Notes: generated from the letters alone by a model not told the origin. A stretch of DNA of 64,000 bases from Streptomyces sp. SDr-06 (GCF_003324565.1 NZ_QOLA01000007.1:62001-126000); one strand, 5' to 3'. Shown: positions 1 through 9,075, counted from the stretch's first letter. A program made the numbers and translations.

Positions 1-683
1 TGGCCCGCAGGGAGGGCAGGCTCGCCACGTTCATGGCCAGGCCCTTCAACGACGCGGGCGGCTCCGGTTTCCATCTCCACCTGTCCTGCGAGCGGGGAGC
101 CGGGAACGAGTCCGGTGAGGATGAGGGCTCCCGCAACGTCTTCGACGACCCCGCCGGCACCCATGGCCTGTCCGCCACCGCCCGGCACGCCGTGGCGGGG
201 CTGCTCGCCCACGCCCCGGCGCTGGCCGCCCTGGTCAATCCGACGGTCAACTCCTACAAGCGGTTCGGGCCGGACACGGTGGCGCCCTGGCTCATCGACT
301 GGGGTCTGGACAACCGCAGCGCGATGGTCCGCATCCCGCCCGAGCGCGGCGCCGGATCCCGGCTCGAACTGCGGCTCGGCGACGCGAGCGCCAACCCCTA
401 TGTGCTCATCGCCGCGACCGTCGCCGCGGCCCTGCTCGGCATCCAGGCCGCCGAGGAACCGCCCCCGCCGCTGGAGGGCTACGGCTACGACCCCGCCAGG
501 TCCGCACTCCTCCCGGACTGCCTGCCTACCGCGCTCGACGCCCTCGAAGCGGACACCGCGCTCGCGGGAATCCTCGGCGAGGACTTCACCGCGGCCTACC
601 TCGCGTACAAGCGGAACGAGGTCGAGCGCTTCCAACAGCACGTCACGGACTGGGAGTTCACCGAGTACGCGTACCACCTGTGA
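1..683 (+). CDS. Glutamine synthetase family protein, C-terminal part (5' end outside window)
   Basis: The reading frame is open from the left edge, so only the C-terminal part of about 227 residues is present. It shows glutamine synthetase catalytic-domain motifs: a KPF-like stretch followed by GSGFHLHLS, then NRSAMVRIPPERG and LELRLGDASANPY, which correspond to the nucleotide/glutamate-binding barrel and its conserved arginines. The C-terminus (VTDWEFTEYAYHL) resembles the GlnA-like ligases of Streptomyces that act on polyamines or other amines rather than housekeeping GlnA; that is an inference from memory, and the substrate cannot be read here. It is co-oriented with two P450 genes, 57 bp before the first, so they may be co-transcribed. 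Confidence 0.85.
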   Translation, partial: ARREGRLATFMARPFNDAGGSGFHLHLSCERGAGNESGEDEGSRNVFDDPAGTHGLSATARHAVAGLLAHAPALAALVNPTVNSYKRFGPDTVAPWLIDWGLDNRSAMVRIPPERGAGSRLELRLGDASANPYVLIAATVAAALLGIQAAEEPPPPLEGYGYDPARSALLPDCLPTALDALEADTALAGILGEDFTAAYLAYKRNEVERFQQHVTDWEFTEYAYHL

Positions 684-740
684 CCCGCCGGGGCGCGCCG
701 ACCGCCCGCGCCCCGCCGCACCTCAGCTCAAGGAGCACCG

Positions 741-2021
741 ATGGCCGAGGCCCACCCCGCCGCGTACGACCCGCTGCCGCTCGACGAGGTCGACCTGGCC
801 GACCTCGACCGGTTCACCGACGGCGTCACCCCCTGGCGCATGTTCCACACCCTGCGCCACCGGGACCCCGTCCACTGGCAGCCGGAGTGCGCCCCCAACT
901 CCGGTTTCTGGGCGGTGACCCGCCACGAGGACATCGTCCGCGTCGACCGCGACGCCGACACCTTCACCTCGGCCCGGTTCGTCAACCTCGAAGAACTCGA
1001 CGACGACCAGATCAAGAAGCGGGCCTCGCTCCTGGAGACGGACGGGGCGCGCCACCGTGCGCTGCGCGGCCTCCTCCAGCGGCAGTTCGGGCAGCAGGTG
1101 ATCAGCGGATACGCCGACTTCCTGCGCGGCCTCACCGCCACGACCCTGGACGCGGCCCTGGAGAGGACGGCCTTCGACTTCGTGGAGCACGTCTCCGCGG
1201 ACTTCCCCATCAATGTCCTGGCCCGGCTCCTGGACGTCCCGCCCGAGGACAACCGGCGGCTCATCGACTGGGGCAACCGCATCATCGGCCACACCGACCC
1301 CGACTACGCCGACGTCCTCCTCGACAGCGCGGAGAGCGAGCGCTACCGGGACCTGCCGTTCCGCTCGCCCGCCTCCCTGGAGGTCTTCGCCTACGGCCGC
1401 GAACTCGCCCGAAGGCGCCGCGGCGGACCGGGCACCGACCTGGTCTCCCGGCTCGTCAACGAGGTGCCGCGCGACCGGATCCCGCTCAGCGCCCAGGACT
1501 TCGACAACTACTTCCTGCTGCTTGTCGTCGCGGGCAACGAGACGACCCGGCACGCCATCTCGCACACCATGCTGGCCCTGATCCAGCATCCCGAACAGCT
1601 CGACCGGCTGCGCCGCGACCCGGCCCTCCTCCCGGGCGCCGTGGAGGAGTTCCTGCGCTGGGCCTCGCCCGTCTACCACTTCCGCCGCACGGCCACCCGT
1701 GACGTCGAACTCGGCGGCAAGCGGATCAGGGAGGGCGACAAGGTCGTCATGTGGTACGCCTCCGGCAACCGCGACGAGCGGGTCTTCGCCGACCCGTACG
1801 CCTTCGACGTGACCCGCACCGCCAACGACCACGTCACCTTCGGCAAGGGCAGCCCGCACCTGTGCCTGGGCAACCTGCTGGCCCGCACCGAGGTCCGCAT
1901 CATGTTCGAGGAGCTCCTGCCCCGCCTGGCCGACATCCGGCTGACCGGCGAGGTCCCCCGGGTCCGCTCCAACTTCGTGAACGGGATCAAGCGGCTTCCG
2001 GTGGAGGTCACCCCTGCCTGA
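741..2021 (+). CDS. Cytochrome P450
   Basis: A 426-aa soluble bacterial P450 monooxygenase. The I-helix oxygen-activation motif is AGNETT, the K-helix ExxR lies in EEFLRW, and the heme loop FGKGSPHLCLG places the axial thiolate at Cys375. The heme region and C-terminus recall the CYP125/CYP142/CYP124 group, which oxidises sterols and branched lipids, but that is a loose impression. It needs ferredoxin and ferredoxin reductase partners, and none is encoded nearby. Purine-rich AAGGAG lies just ahead of the ATG. The gene follows the glutamine synthetase by 57 bp and precedes a second P450 by 64 bp on the same strand. Confidence 0.93.
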   Translation: MAEAHPAAYDPLPLDEVDLADLDRFTDGVTPWRMFHTLRHRDPVHWQPECAPNSGFWAVTRHEDIVRVDRDADTFTSARFVNLEELDDDQIKKRASLLETDGARHRALRGLLQRQFGQQVISGYADFLRGLTATTLDAALERTAFDFVEHVSADFPINVLARLLDVPPEDNRRLIDWGNRIIGHTDPDYADVLLDSAESERYRDLPFRSPASLEVFAYGRELARRRRGGPGTDLVSRLVNEVPRDRIPLSAQDFDNYFLLLVVAGNETTRHAISHTMLALIQHPEQLDRLRRDPALLPGAVEEFLRWASPVYHFRRTATRDVELGGKRIREGDKVVMWYASGNRDERVFADPYAFDVTRTANDHVTFGKGSPHLCLGNLLARTEVRIMFEELLPRLADIRLTGEVPRVRSNFVNGIKRLPVEVTPA

Positions 2022-2085
2022 CGGCCCGGACCGGGGGCGGGGGAGGATCGGTCGGTAGCCCCTCCGGAACGCGCAAGGACCCCTC

Positions 2086-3300
2086 GTGACCCAGCCTCAG
2101 GCGAACCCGCCGCTTCCCCAGCCGTTCGACGCCGCCCACTTCGACGACCCGTACGCGACGTACGCGCGGTTGCGCGAGGAAGGGCCCGTCCACCACATCC
2201 GGCTGCCCGACGGATCCGCCGTCTGGCTGGTGCTCCGCGAGGCGGACGTCCGCGCCGGGCTCACCGACCCCCGGCTCTCGGTCAACAAGGCCCGCGCGGG
2301 CAACGGCTACCAGGGGTTCTCGCTGCCGCCCGCCCTGGACGCCAACCTCCTCAACATCGACCCCGAGGACCACCCGCGGCTGCGCCGGCTCGTGTCCAAG
2401 GCCTTCACCCCGCGCTACGTCGAAGGCATGCGGCAGCGGATCGAGGACGCCTGCGAACGGCAGGCCGACGCCCTGGCCAAGCAGTTGACGGCGGACGGCA
2501 CCGTGGACCTGGTCGCCGCGTTCGCCCAGCCGCTGCCCGTCGCGCTCATCGGAGACATCCTCGCCGTGCCCGAACCCGACCGGCATGCCTTCTCCGGCTG
2601 GGTCACCACCATGATGGATCCGGCCGGCCCCCAGGACCTGGTCGCGGCGATCGGGCACATCCACCGCTTCCTGCTCGACCTGGTGGCCGCCCGCCGCGCC
2701 GAGCCCGGCGACGACCTGCTGTCCGAGCTCATCGCCGCGCGCGACGAGGGCGACCGGCTCAGCGAGGACGAACTCGTCTCGCTCGCCTTCCTCATCCTGA
2801 TGGCCGGCAGCGAGAACACCCAGCACGTCATCAGCGGCGGAACGCTCACCCTGCTCCGCCACCCCGACCAGCTGGCCGCCCTGCGTGCCGACCCGGGGCT
2901 CATGCCGGGCGCCGTCGAGGAACTCCTGCGCTACGTGCACCCCAACCAGAGCGCCATCCGCCGCTTCCCCACCGAGCCGGTCGAGCTGGCCGGGGTGCCC
3001 GTCCCGGCGGGCGACACGGTCCTGCTCTGCCTGGCCGCGGCCCATCGCGACCCGGAGCGCTACCCGGAACCCGACCGCTTCGACATCCACCGCGCGGACA
3101 GCGCCCATCTCGCGCTCGGGCAGGGCATGCACTACTGCCTCGGCGCGGCGCTCGCCCGCACGCAGCTGCACAGCGCCCTGGGCACACTGGTGCGCCGGTT
3201 CCCCGGGCTGGCCCTGGGCTGCCCGGCGGAGCGGCTCGCCTGGCGCACCTCCTTCAGGTCGCACGCCCTCAAGAGGCTGCCCGTGCGGATCGGGCGGTAG
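2086..3300 (+). CDS. Cytochrome P450
   Basis: A second class I-type P450 of 404 aa, starting at GTG. Visible motifs are the I-helix AGSENT, ExxR in EELLRY, and the heme loop LGQGMHYCLG with Cys351 as axial ligand. The I-helix has Glu-Asn where most P450s have Glu/Asp-Thr before the conserved threonine, as in several CYP105/107-like enzymes. The overall pattern (N-terminal FDAAHFDDPYATYARLREEGPV) is typical of actinobacterial biosynthetic or xenobiotic P450s. It is distinct from its upstream neighbour, so the pair is not a recent tandem duplication. No redox partner gene lies nearby, and the substrate is unknown. Confidence 0.93.
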   Translation: MTQPQANPPLPQPFDAAHFDDPYATYARLREEGPVHHIRLPDGSAVWLVLREADVRAGLTDPRLSVNKARAGNGYQGFSLPPALDANLLNIDPEDHPRLRRLVSKAFTPRYVEGMRQRIEDACERQADALAKQLTADGTVDLVAAFAQPLPVALIGDILAVPEPDRHAFSGWVTTMMDPAGPQDLVAAIGHIHRFLLDLVAARRAEPGDDLLSELIAARDEGDRLSEDELVSLAFLILMAGSENTQHVISGGTLTLLRHPDQLAALRADPGLMPGAVEELLRYVHPNQSAIRRFPTEPVELAGVPVPAGDTVLLCLAAAHRDPERYPEPDRFDIHRADSAHLALGQGMHYCLGAALARTQLHSALGTLVRRFPGLALGCPAERLAWRTSFRSHALKRLPVRIGR

Positions 3301-3311
3301 TCGCGGGCCCA

Positions 3312-3341
3312 TTGCCGGGCGAACACCCCTGTGGTTAGCCT
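3312..3341 (+). promoter_or_regulatory. Putative promoter of the iclR-lactonase pair
   Basis: A -35-like TTGCCG at 3312-3317 and a -10-like TAGCCT at 3336-3341 are separated by 18 bp. The start of transcription would fall near 3348, about 50 bp ahead of the IclR ATG. A perfect 9-bp inverted repeat (GGCGAACAC at 3318-3326, GTGTTCGCC at 3342-3350) brackets the -10 box. Confidence 0.45.
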
Positions 3342-3343
3342 GT

Positions 3344-3378
3344 GTTCGCCATTCCGGTCGCTGGCCGGAGTTTCGAAC
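3344..3378 (+). promoter_or_regulatory. Tandem 16-bp operator-like sites upstream of iclR
   Basis: GTTCGCCATTCCGGTC (3344-3359) and GGCCGGAGTTTCGAAC (3363-3378) match the palindrome GTTCGAAATTTCGAAC at 11 and 12 of 16 positions. They start exactly 19 bp apart, two bases after the putative -10. Similar tandem sites lie upstream of the dehydratase operon and of the arabinofuranosidase gene. This suggests autoregulation by the IclR protein encoded next. Confidence 0.5.
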
Positions 3379-3400
3379 AAGGAGGGTGGGTGGCCGAGCC

Positions 3401-4171
3401 ATGGGCCGACTGGTTCCCGCGGTGACCAGGGCGCTGGACGTCCTCGAACTCTTCCTGGAGAGCGAGGGCAGCCTCTCCGCGCCGGACGTCACGCGCCGGC
3501 TCCAACTGCCCCGCACCACCGTCCACGAGCTGCTCACGACCCTGGCCGCCCGCTCCTATCTGGCGCCGGTGCCCGAACAGCCCGGGCGCTACCGTCTGGG
3601 CGTACGCACCTACCAGCTCGGCAGCCGCTACGCTGAGCAGCTGGATCTGGCGGCCGAGGGGCAGCAGGTGGCCCGCGAGGTCGCCGAGACCTGTGACGAG
3701 ACCGTGCACGTCGCGATCCTGGAGGACGCCGACGTCATCTACATCGCCAAGGTCGACTCCACCCACGCCGTCCGCATGGTCTCGGCGGCCGGCCGCAGGC
3801 TCCCCGCGCACTGCACCTCCGTGGGCAAGATGCTGCTCGCCGCGCTGCCCGAGGCCGAGCTCGACGCCCGTCTCGAAGGGCGCGACCTCGTCGGCATGAC
3901 CCCCGACAGCATCACCGACCCCGCCGCCCTGCGTACAGCCCTCGCCGACATCCGCGCCCGGGGAATCGCCGTCGAGCACCGCGAGTCCAACCCGGACGTG
4001 AGCTGTGTGGCGGCGCCGGTCAGGGACGGCGCGGGGCGGGTCGTCGCCGCGCTCTCCATCTCCGTACCCATGATCAGGTGGAACGGCGACCGCGAGGACG
4101 AGCTCGCCGAACTCGCCCGCAAGGGCGCGGGCGATCTCTCCGTACGGCTCGGCCACCGGGGCGTGCGATGA
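3401..4171 (+). CDS. IclR family transcriptional regulator
   Basis: A 256-aa regulator. Residues about 7-65 form the winged helix-turn-helix (AVTRALDVLELFLE, then LQLPRTTVHELLTTLA as recognition helix). Residues about 85-250 form the IclR effector domain, with HVAILEDADVIYIAKVDS, CTSVGKMLLAALP and VAAPVRDGAGRVVAALSIS. IclR proteins usually bind small carboxylates or sugar acids and repress neighbouring catabolic genes. ATG 3401 was chosen. AAGGAGG at 3379-3385 is somewhat far from it, and an in-frame GTG at 3386 would sit directly on that element. The gene overlaps the lactonase gene by ATGA. Repeated operator-like sites here and in the neighbouring sugar operons make it the likely local regulator. 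Confidence 0.92.
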   Translation: MGRLVPAVTRALDVLELFLESEGSLSAPDVTRRLQLPRTTVHELLTTLAARSYLAPVPEQPGRYRLGVRTYQLGSRYAEQLDLAAEGQQVAREVAETCDETVHVAILEDADVIYIAKVDSTHAVRMVSAAGRRLPAHCTSVGKMLLAALPEAELDARLEGRDLVGMTPDSITDPAALRTALADIRARGIAVEHRESNPDVSCVAAPVRDGAGRVVAALSISVPMIRWNGDREDELAELARKGAGDLSVRLGHRGVR

Positions 4172-5010
4172 GGTACGAGCTCGCCGTGCGGGAGGCGGCC
4201 GAGCTCGGCGAGGGGCCGACCTGGGACCCCGTGGCCGGACGGCTCATCTGGGTCGACATCCTCTCCTCGCGGATCCACACCTACGCGCCGGGCACCGGCC
4301 GCCGCACCGTCCTGGCCACCGAACAGCACGTCGGCGCGGCCAAGCCGCGGGCCCGGGGCGGCCTCGTCGTCAACCTCCGCGACGGCATCGGGGCGTACGG
4401 TCCCGAGGGCGGTTTCCGCTGGCTGCTGCGCGAGCCCGTGGCCGGACGGCGCGGCAACGACGCGGCCGTCGCCCCCGACGGGGCGCTGTGGGCCGGGACC
4501 ATGCGCTACGACGAGGCGCCCGGCGGCGGCTCCCTGACGCGCCTCGCGCCGGACGGCACGGCGACCGCCGTGCTCGACGGCGTGACGGTCAGCAATGGCA
4601 TCGGCTGGAGCCCGGACGGGCGGCTGATGTACTACATCGACACCCCCACCAGGACCGTCGACGTCTTCGACTTCGACGGCCGACTCCCGCATGACAGGCG
4701 GCCGTTCGTCCGGATCGAGGACGGTGCCGGTTGTCCCGACGGGCTGACCGTGGACGCGGAGGGGGGCGTCTGGGTGGCGCTGTGGGACGGTGGCGCGGTC
4801 CGGCGGTACGCGCCCGACGGCAGGCTCGACCAGGTCGTCGAGCTGCCCGTGCGGCGGCCCACCGCCTGCGCCTTCGGCGGCCCGGACCTCGGTGACCTGT
4901 ACATCACGAGCGCCCGAGCGGGTCAGGCGGCACCGCACCCGCTGGCGGGCTCCCTGCTCGTCGTGCCGGGCGCGGGACGCGGGCTCCCCGGCTTCGCCTA
5001 CCGGGACTGA
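4168..5010 (+). CDS. SMP-30/gluconolactonase family protein (sugar lactonase)
   Basis: A 280-aa six-bladed beta-propeller of the SMP-30/gluconolaconase/LRE family, which hydrolyses aldonolactones to aldonic acids using one divalent metal. Expected metal ligands are visible: Glu15 in LGEGPTW, the Asn of SNGIGWSPD, and the Asp of CPDGLTVD. The blade motif SPDGRLMYYIDT is also typical. Its ATG overlaps the IclR stop codon, so the two are translationally coupled. It probably supplies the lactonase step of an oxidative sugar pathway whose dehydratase, dehydrogenase and transporter are encoded convergently downstream. The exact sugar is not decidable; L-arabinono-, galactono- or fucono-lactone are all plausible. 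Confidence 0.87.
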   Translation: MRYELAVREAAELGEGPTWDPVAGRLIWVDILSSRIHTYAPGTGRRTVLATEQHVGAAKPRARGGLVVNLRDGIGAYGPEGGFRWLLREPVAGRRGNDAAVAPDGALWAGTMRYDEAPGGGSLTRLAPDGTATAVLDGVTVSNGIGWSPDGRLMYYIDTPTRTVDVFDFDGRLPHDRRPFVRIEDGAGCPDGLTVDAEGGVWVALWDGGAVRRYAPDGRLDQVVELPVRRPTACAFGGPDLGDLYITSARAGQAAPHPLAGSLLVVPGAGRGLPGFAYRD

Positions 5011-5027
5011 CCGAGCGTCAACACGCC

Positions 5028-5056
5028 TGCGCCCCCTGGTGGTTCCAGGGGGCGCA
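5028..5056. terminator. Bidirectional hairpin between lactonase and galM
   Basis: TGCGCCCCCTGG at 5028-5039 and CCAGGGGGCGCA at 5045-5056 form a perfect 12-bp stem with a 5-nt loop. It sits between two convergent genes and lacks a long T-tract, as is usual in Streptomyces. Confidence 0.75.
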
Positions 5057-5070
5057 CGCCTGCTGGTGCC

Positions 5071-6225
5071 TCAGCGGGTCGAGAACGCGTGCACCGTGGA
5101 GGTGCGGTACGTCGTGCCGGGGCGCAGCACTGTCGAGGGGAACGACGGGTGGTTGGGGGAGTCCGGGAAGTGCTGGGCCTCCAGGCACAGGGCGTCGCCC
5201 TGGCGGTAGGTGTGGCCGGAGGTGCCCACGAGGGTGCCGTCGAGGAAGTTGCCGCTGTAGAACTGCAGGCCCGGCTCGGTCGTGTACATCCGCATGACGC
5301 GGCCCGACGCCGGGTCCGCCAGGGTCAGGGCGTAGTCGGGTGACGCCGAAATCCCCTTGTCGAGCACCCAGTTGTGGTCGAAGCCCTTGGCGCGGACCAG
5401 CTGCTCGTCGCCCTCGCGGATGTCGCGGCCGATCGGCTTGGCGCGCCGGAAGTCGAACGGTGTGCCCGCCACCCGCGCCAGTTCGCCGGTCGGGATGAGA
5501 CCGGCGTCCACGGGCGTGTAGCGGCCGGCGGCGAGTTCCAGGGTGTGGTCGTAGACGGAACCACTGCCCTCGCCCGACAGGTTGAAGTAGGTGTGGCTGG
5601 TCAGGTTGACGACGGTGGGCCGGTCCGTCGTCGCCTCGTAGTCGATGCGCCAGGCGCCGCGCGCGGTGAGGGTGTAGGTGACGCGGACCTTCAGGGTGCC
5701 GGGGTAGCCCATCTCGCCGTCGGGGGAGACCCGGGTCAGGACGAGACCGGTGTCCGAGCCGCGCGTGAACCCTTCCACCCGCCACATCTGCTTGTCGAAG
5801 CCCTTGGTTCCGCCGTGCAGGCTGTTGGCGCCGTCGTTGAGCGGAAGCTGGTAGGTGTGGCCGTCGAGCGTGAACCGCCCCGCGGCCATGCGGTTGCCGT
5901 ACCTTCCGATCAGGCCGCCGAAGTACGGGCTCTTCGCCACGTAGTCGGCGAGGTTGTCGAAGCCGAGGGCGATGTTGGTCGAGCAGCCGTGCCGGTCCGG
6001 GACGTCGAGGGCGTGGACGACACCGCCCCAGGACAGCACCTGGAGCCGGGTGCCGCCGTTGGAGACGGTCCACACGTCCACCGCCGTGCCGTCGGCGAGG
6101 GTGCCGAAGTGCTTCTTGGACGGGGAGCGGCGCGGCGCGGCCTGAGCGGTGCCGGCGCCGAGCACCGTCGTCGCGGCCAGGCCGGCGGCGCCCGCCGCCA
6201 GGACCGTACGTCTGCTGGTGTTCAT
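5071..6225 (-). CDS. galM: Aldose 1-epimerase, Tat-exported
   Basis: A 384-aa mutarotase that interconverts alpha and beta anomers of aldoses. The N-terminus has a twin-arginine signal (TSRRTVLAAGAAGLAATT, cleavage near AQAAP), so the enzyme acts outside the membrane. Family signatures are RYGNRMAAGRF, the first catalytic His in NSLHGG, the second in NLTSHTYFNLSG, and the catalytic Glu in CLEAQHFPDSPN. ATG 6225 was chosen because GAAGGAG lies 7 bp ahead of it and the Tat signal starts there. It is the last gene of the minus-strand sugar operon, 49 bp after the permease gene, which suggests anomer conversion of the sugar before import. Confidence 0.93.
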   Translation of the reverse strand: MNTSRRTVLAAGAAGLAATTVLGAGTAQAAPRRSPSKKHFGTLADGTAVDVWTVSNGGTRLQVLSWGGVVHALDVPDRHGCSTNIALGFDNLADYVAKSPYFGGLIGRYGNRMAAGRFTLDGHTYQLPLNDGANSLHGGTKGFDKQMWRVEGFTRGSDTGLVLTRVSPDGEMGYPGTLKVRVTYTLTARGAWRIDYEATTDRPTVVNLTSHTYFNLSGEGSGSVYDHTLELAAGRYTPVDAGLIPTGELARVAGTPFDFRRAKPIGRDIREGDEQLVRAKGFDHNWVLDKGISASPDYALTLADPASGRVMRMYTTEPGLQFYSGNFLDGTLVGTSGHTYRQGDALCLEAQHFPDSPNHPSFPSTVLRPGTTYRTSTVHAFSTR

Positions 6226-6274
6226 GGAGCGACTCCTTCGGTGAGGGGATGACCGTAGGGGGCAGGGGAGGGAC

Positions 6275-7510
6275 TCACGAACCGACCTTGCGCTTGTTGT
6301 AGACGTCGAAGCCGACCGCGGCGAGCAGCACGAACCCCTTGATGACCTGCTGGTAGTCCGTGCCGATGCCCACCAGGGACATGCCGTTGTTGAGGACGCC
6401 GAGCACCAGACCGCCGATGATGGCGCCGAACACCGTGCCGACGCCACCGCTCATCGAGGCGCCTCCGATGAAGGAGGCCGCGATGGCCTCCAGTTCGAAG
6501 TTGACGCCCGCGTTGGGGGTGCCCGCGTTGAGGCGGGCGGCGAAGACGACGCCGGCCAGCGCCGCGAGCACGCCCATGTTGACGAAGACCCAGAACGTGA
6601 CCCGCTTGTCCTTCACACCGGACAGCTTCGCCGCCGCCTGGTTGCCGCCGAGCGCGTACACATGGCGGCCGACGACCGCGTTGCGCATCACGAAGCCGAG
6701 CCCGATGAGCAGCGCGGCGAGCAGGAGCAGGACCACCGGGACGCCCCGGTAGCTGGCCAGGGTCATCGTGAAGGCGAGGACGGCCGCGACCATCGCCACG
6801 CACTTCGCGATGAACAGGCCCCGGGGCAGCACGTCGAGTTCGTACGCCCGCTGGCGCCGCCGGGAGCGTGCTTCCTGGAGCAGCACGACGGCTATCAGGA
6901 CGAGCCCCAACAGAACCGTCAGGTTGTGGTAGTTGGTGTCCGGGCCGACGGCCGGGAGATAGCCCGTGGAGATCTTCTGGAAGCCGTCGGGGAACGGGCC
7001 GAGCGAGCGCGAGCCGAGCAGGATCTGGGTACCGCCGCGGAACAGCAGCATCCCTGCCAGGGTGACGATGAACGACGGTATGCCGACGTACGCGATCCAG
7101 AACCCCTGCCAGGCGCCCGCCACCGCCCCGATGACCAGCGCGATGGCCAGGGCGAGCACCCAGGGCACATGGTGCTCGACCATCATCACGGCGCACGCGG
7201 CCGACACGAAGGCCGCCAGCGAGCCGACGGACAGGTCGATGTGGCCCGCGATGATGACGATCATCATGCCGATCGCGAGAACCAGGATGTAGCTGTTCTG
7301 GAGCACCAGATTGGTGACGTTGTTCGGCTTGAGCAGCACCCCGCCGGTCCAGATCTGGAACAGCACGACGATCAGGCCGAGCGCGACGAGCATGCCGTAC
7401 TGGCGCAGGTTGCGCCGCGCCGCGCCGAGCAGCAGCGCGGCGGGTGCCGGACGCGGGGAACGGGGCGCCGACGGGGCGCTCCGGGGGGTGTCGGTGGTGA
7501 CCGGACCCAT
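6275..7510 (-). CDS. Sugar ABC transporter permease (ribose/xylose type)
   Basis: A 411-aa integral membrane protein of the BPD_transp_2 family (RbsC/XylH/GguB-like), with about ten hydrophobic segments. The motif AGHIDLSVGSLAAFVSA is the conserved cytoplasmic loop that contacts the ATPase, and IPSFIVTLAGMLLFRGG is another family hallmark. The length above 400 aa and the long loop around residues 200-220, rich in Arg, fit the XylH/GguB/MmsB branch rather than RbsC. It follows the ATPase gene by 5 bp and precedes galM. Together with the ATPase and lipoprotein it forms a three-component importer for a pentose or hexose. Confidence 0.93.
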   Translation of the reverse strand: MGPVTTDTPRSAPSAPRSPRPAPAALLLGAARRNLRQYGMLVALGLIVVLFQIWTGGVLLKPNNVTNLVLQNSYILVLAIGMMIVIIAGHIDLSVGSLAAFVSAACAVMMVEHHVPWVLALAIALVIGAVAGAWQGFWIAYVGIPSFIVTLAGMLLFRGGTQILLGSRSLGPFPDGFQKISTGYLPAVGPDTNYHNLTVLLGLVLIAVVLLQEARSRRRQRAYELDVLPRGLFIAKCVAMVAAVLAFTMTLASYRGVPVVLLLLAALLIGLGFVMRNAVVGRHVYALGGNQAAAKLSGVKDKRVTFWVFVNMGVLAALAGVVFAARLNAGTPNAGVNFELEAIAASFIGGASMSGGVGTVFGAIIGGLVLGVLNNGMSLVGIGTDYQQVIKGFVLLAAVGFDVYNKRKVGS

Positions 7511-7515
7511 GGCGA

Positions 7516-9075
7516 CTACCTCTTGTTCGTGGTCATGTGGCGCATCAGCACTTCCTGCGTCGCCTCGGCCCGCGCGACCTCACCGGTGAGCCGGCCGGCC
7601 GCCATCGTGTAGATGCGGTCGCACATGCCGAGCAGTTCGGGAAGCTCCGACGAGATGAAGACGACGGCCTTGCCTTGGGCCGCGAGCTGGTCGATGACGG
7701 TGTAGATCTCGTACTTGGCACCCACGTCGATGCCGCGGGTCGGCTCGTCGAGGATCAGCACATCGGGACCCGCGAAGATCCACTTGCTGAGTACGACCTT
7801 CTGCTGGTTGCCGCCGGACAGCCGCCCCACCTGTTCGAACACGGTGGGCGCCTTGATGTTCATGGACCGGCGGTAGGACTCGGCGACCCGGCGCTCCTCG
7901 TGCTCGTCGACCACCCCGCGCCGGGCCACCCGGCCGAGCGCGGCCGTGGTGATGTTGCGGGCGATGGTGTCGATGAGGTTGAGGCCGTACTGCTTGCGGT
8001 CCTCGGTGACGTAGGCGATGCCGTGGCCGACCGCCTCCGGGACGGTCCTGGTGCGGATCTCGCGGCCGTCCTTCCACACCGAGCCGCTGATGTTGCGCCC
8101 GTAGGAGCGGCCGAACAGGCTCATCGCGAGTTCGGTGCGGCCGGCGCCCATCAGGCCCGCGATGCCGACGATCTCGCCCCGCCGCACCTGCACGGACACG
8201 TCGTCGACGACCTTGCGCTGCTGGTCGATGGGGTGGTGCACGGTCCAGCCGCGCACCTCCAGGGCGGGGTGCGCGCCCGGGTCGCCGTCGTACGCGGTGC
8301 GTTCGGGGAACCGGTGGTCGAGATCGCGGCCGACCATGGCCCGGATGATCCGGTCCTCGGTCGTCGCCGGGTCCCGCACGTCGAGGGTCTCGATGGTGCG
8401 GCCGTCGCGGATGACGGTGACGGAGTCGGCGACCGCCGCGATCTCGTTCAGCTTGTGCGAGATCACGATCGAGGTGATGCCCTGCTGCTTCAACTCCAGG
8501 ATCAGGTCCAGGAGATGGGCGCTGTCCTCGTCGTTGAGCGCCGCCGTCGGCTCGTCGAGGATGAGCAGCTTCACCTCCTTGGACAGCGCCTTGGCGATCT
8601 CCACCAGCTGCTGCTTGCCGACGCCGATGTCGGCGACCCGGGTCCCCGGGTGCTCGCTCAGGCCGACCCGCTTGAGGAGCCGGGCCGCGTGCAGCAGCGT
8701 CTCGTGCCAGCTGATGATGCCGCGCGTGGCGTGCTCGTTGCCGAGGAAGATGTTCTCCGCGATCGACAGGTAGGGCACCAGGGCGAGTTCCTGGTGGATG
8801 ATGACGATCCCGCGTGCCTCGCTGGCCCGGATGTCCTTGAAGGCGCAGTGCTCCCCCTGGAAGAGGATGTCGCCCTCGTAACTGCCGTGCGGGTGAACGC
8901 CGCTGAGGACCTTCATCAGGGTCGACTTGCCCGCGCCGTTCTCCCCGCAGATCGCGTGGACCTCGCCCGGCGCGACCCTGAGGGACACGTCGGACAGGGC
9001 CCGTACGCCCGGGAACGTCTTGACGATGGAGCGCATCTCAAGGACGGCGGAGTCCGTCTGGACGGGTGCGCTCAC
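7516..9075 (-). CDS. Sugar ABC transporter ATP-binding protein (XylG/MmsA/GguA-like)
   Basis: A 519-aa protein with two tandem ABC domains, typical of carbohydrate importers of the second class. Domain 1 has Walker A GENGAGKST near residue 45 and Walker B LLILDEPTAALN. Domain 2 has a degenerate Walker A region (GIAGLMGAGRTE) and the signature LSGGNQQKVVLSKW followed by LILDEPTRGIDVGAK. This asymmetry is normal for the family. Its ATG overlaps the stop codon of the binding-protein gene (ATGA), and the permease follows after 5 bp. It energises import of the sugar bound by the preceding lipoprotein. Confidence 0.95.
   Translation of the reverse strand: MSAPVQTDSAVLEMRSIVKTFPGVRALSDVSLRVAPGEVHAICGENGAGKSTLMKVLSGVHPHGSYEGDILFQGEHCAFKDIRASEARGIVIIHQELALVPYLSIAENIFLGNEHATRGIISWHETLLHAARLLKRVGLSEHPGTRVADIGVGKQQLVEIAKALSKEVKLLILDEPTAALNDEDSAHLLDLILELKQQGITSIVISHKLNEIAAVADSVTVIRDGRTIETLDVRDPATTEDRIIRAMVGRDLDHRFPERTAYDGDPGAHPALEVRGWTVHHPIDQQRKVVDDVSVQVRRGEIVGIAGLMGAGRTELAMSLFGRSYGRNISGSVWKDGREIRTRTVPEAVGHGIAYVTEDRKQYGLNLIDTIARNITTAALGRVARRGVVDEHEERRVAESYRRSMNIKAPTVFEQVGRLSGGNQQKVVLSKWIFAGPDVLILDEPTRGIDVGAKYEIYTVIDQLAAQGKAVVFISSELPELLGMCDRIYTMAAGRLTGEVARAEATQEVLMRHMTTNKR

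Noticed and set aside
741..3300. The P450 pair as part of a natural-product gene cluster
   Set aside because: No polyketide, peptide synthetase, terpene or glycosyl transferase gene lies within reach in this window.
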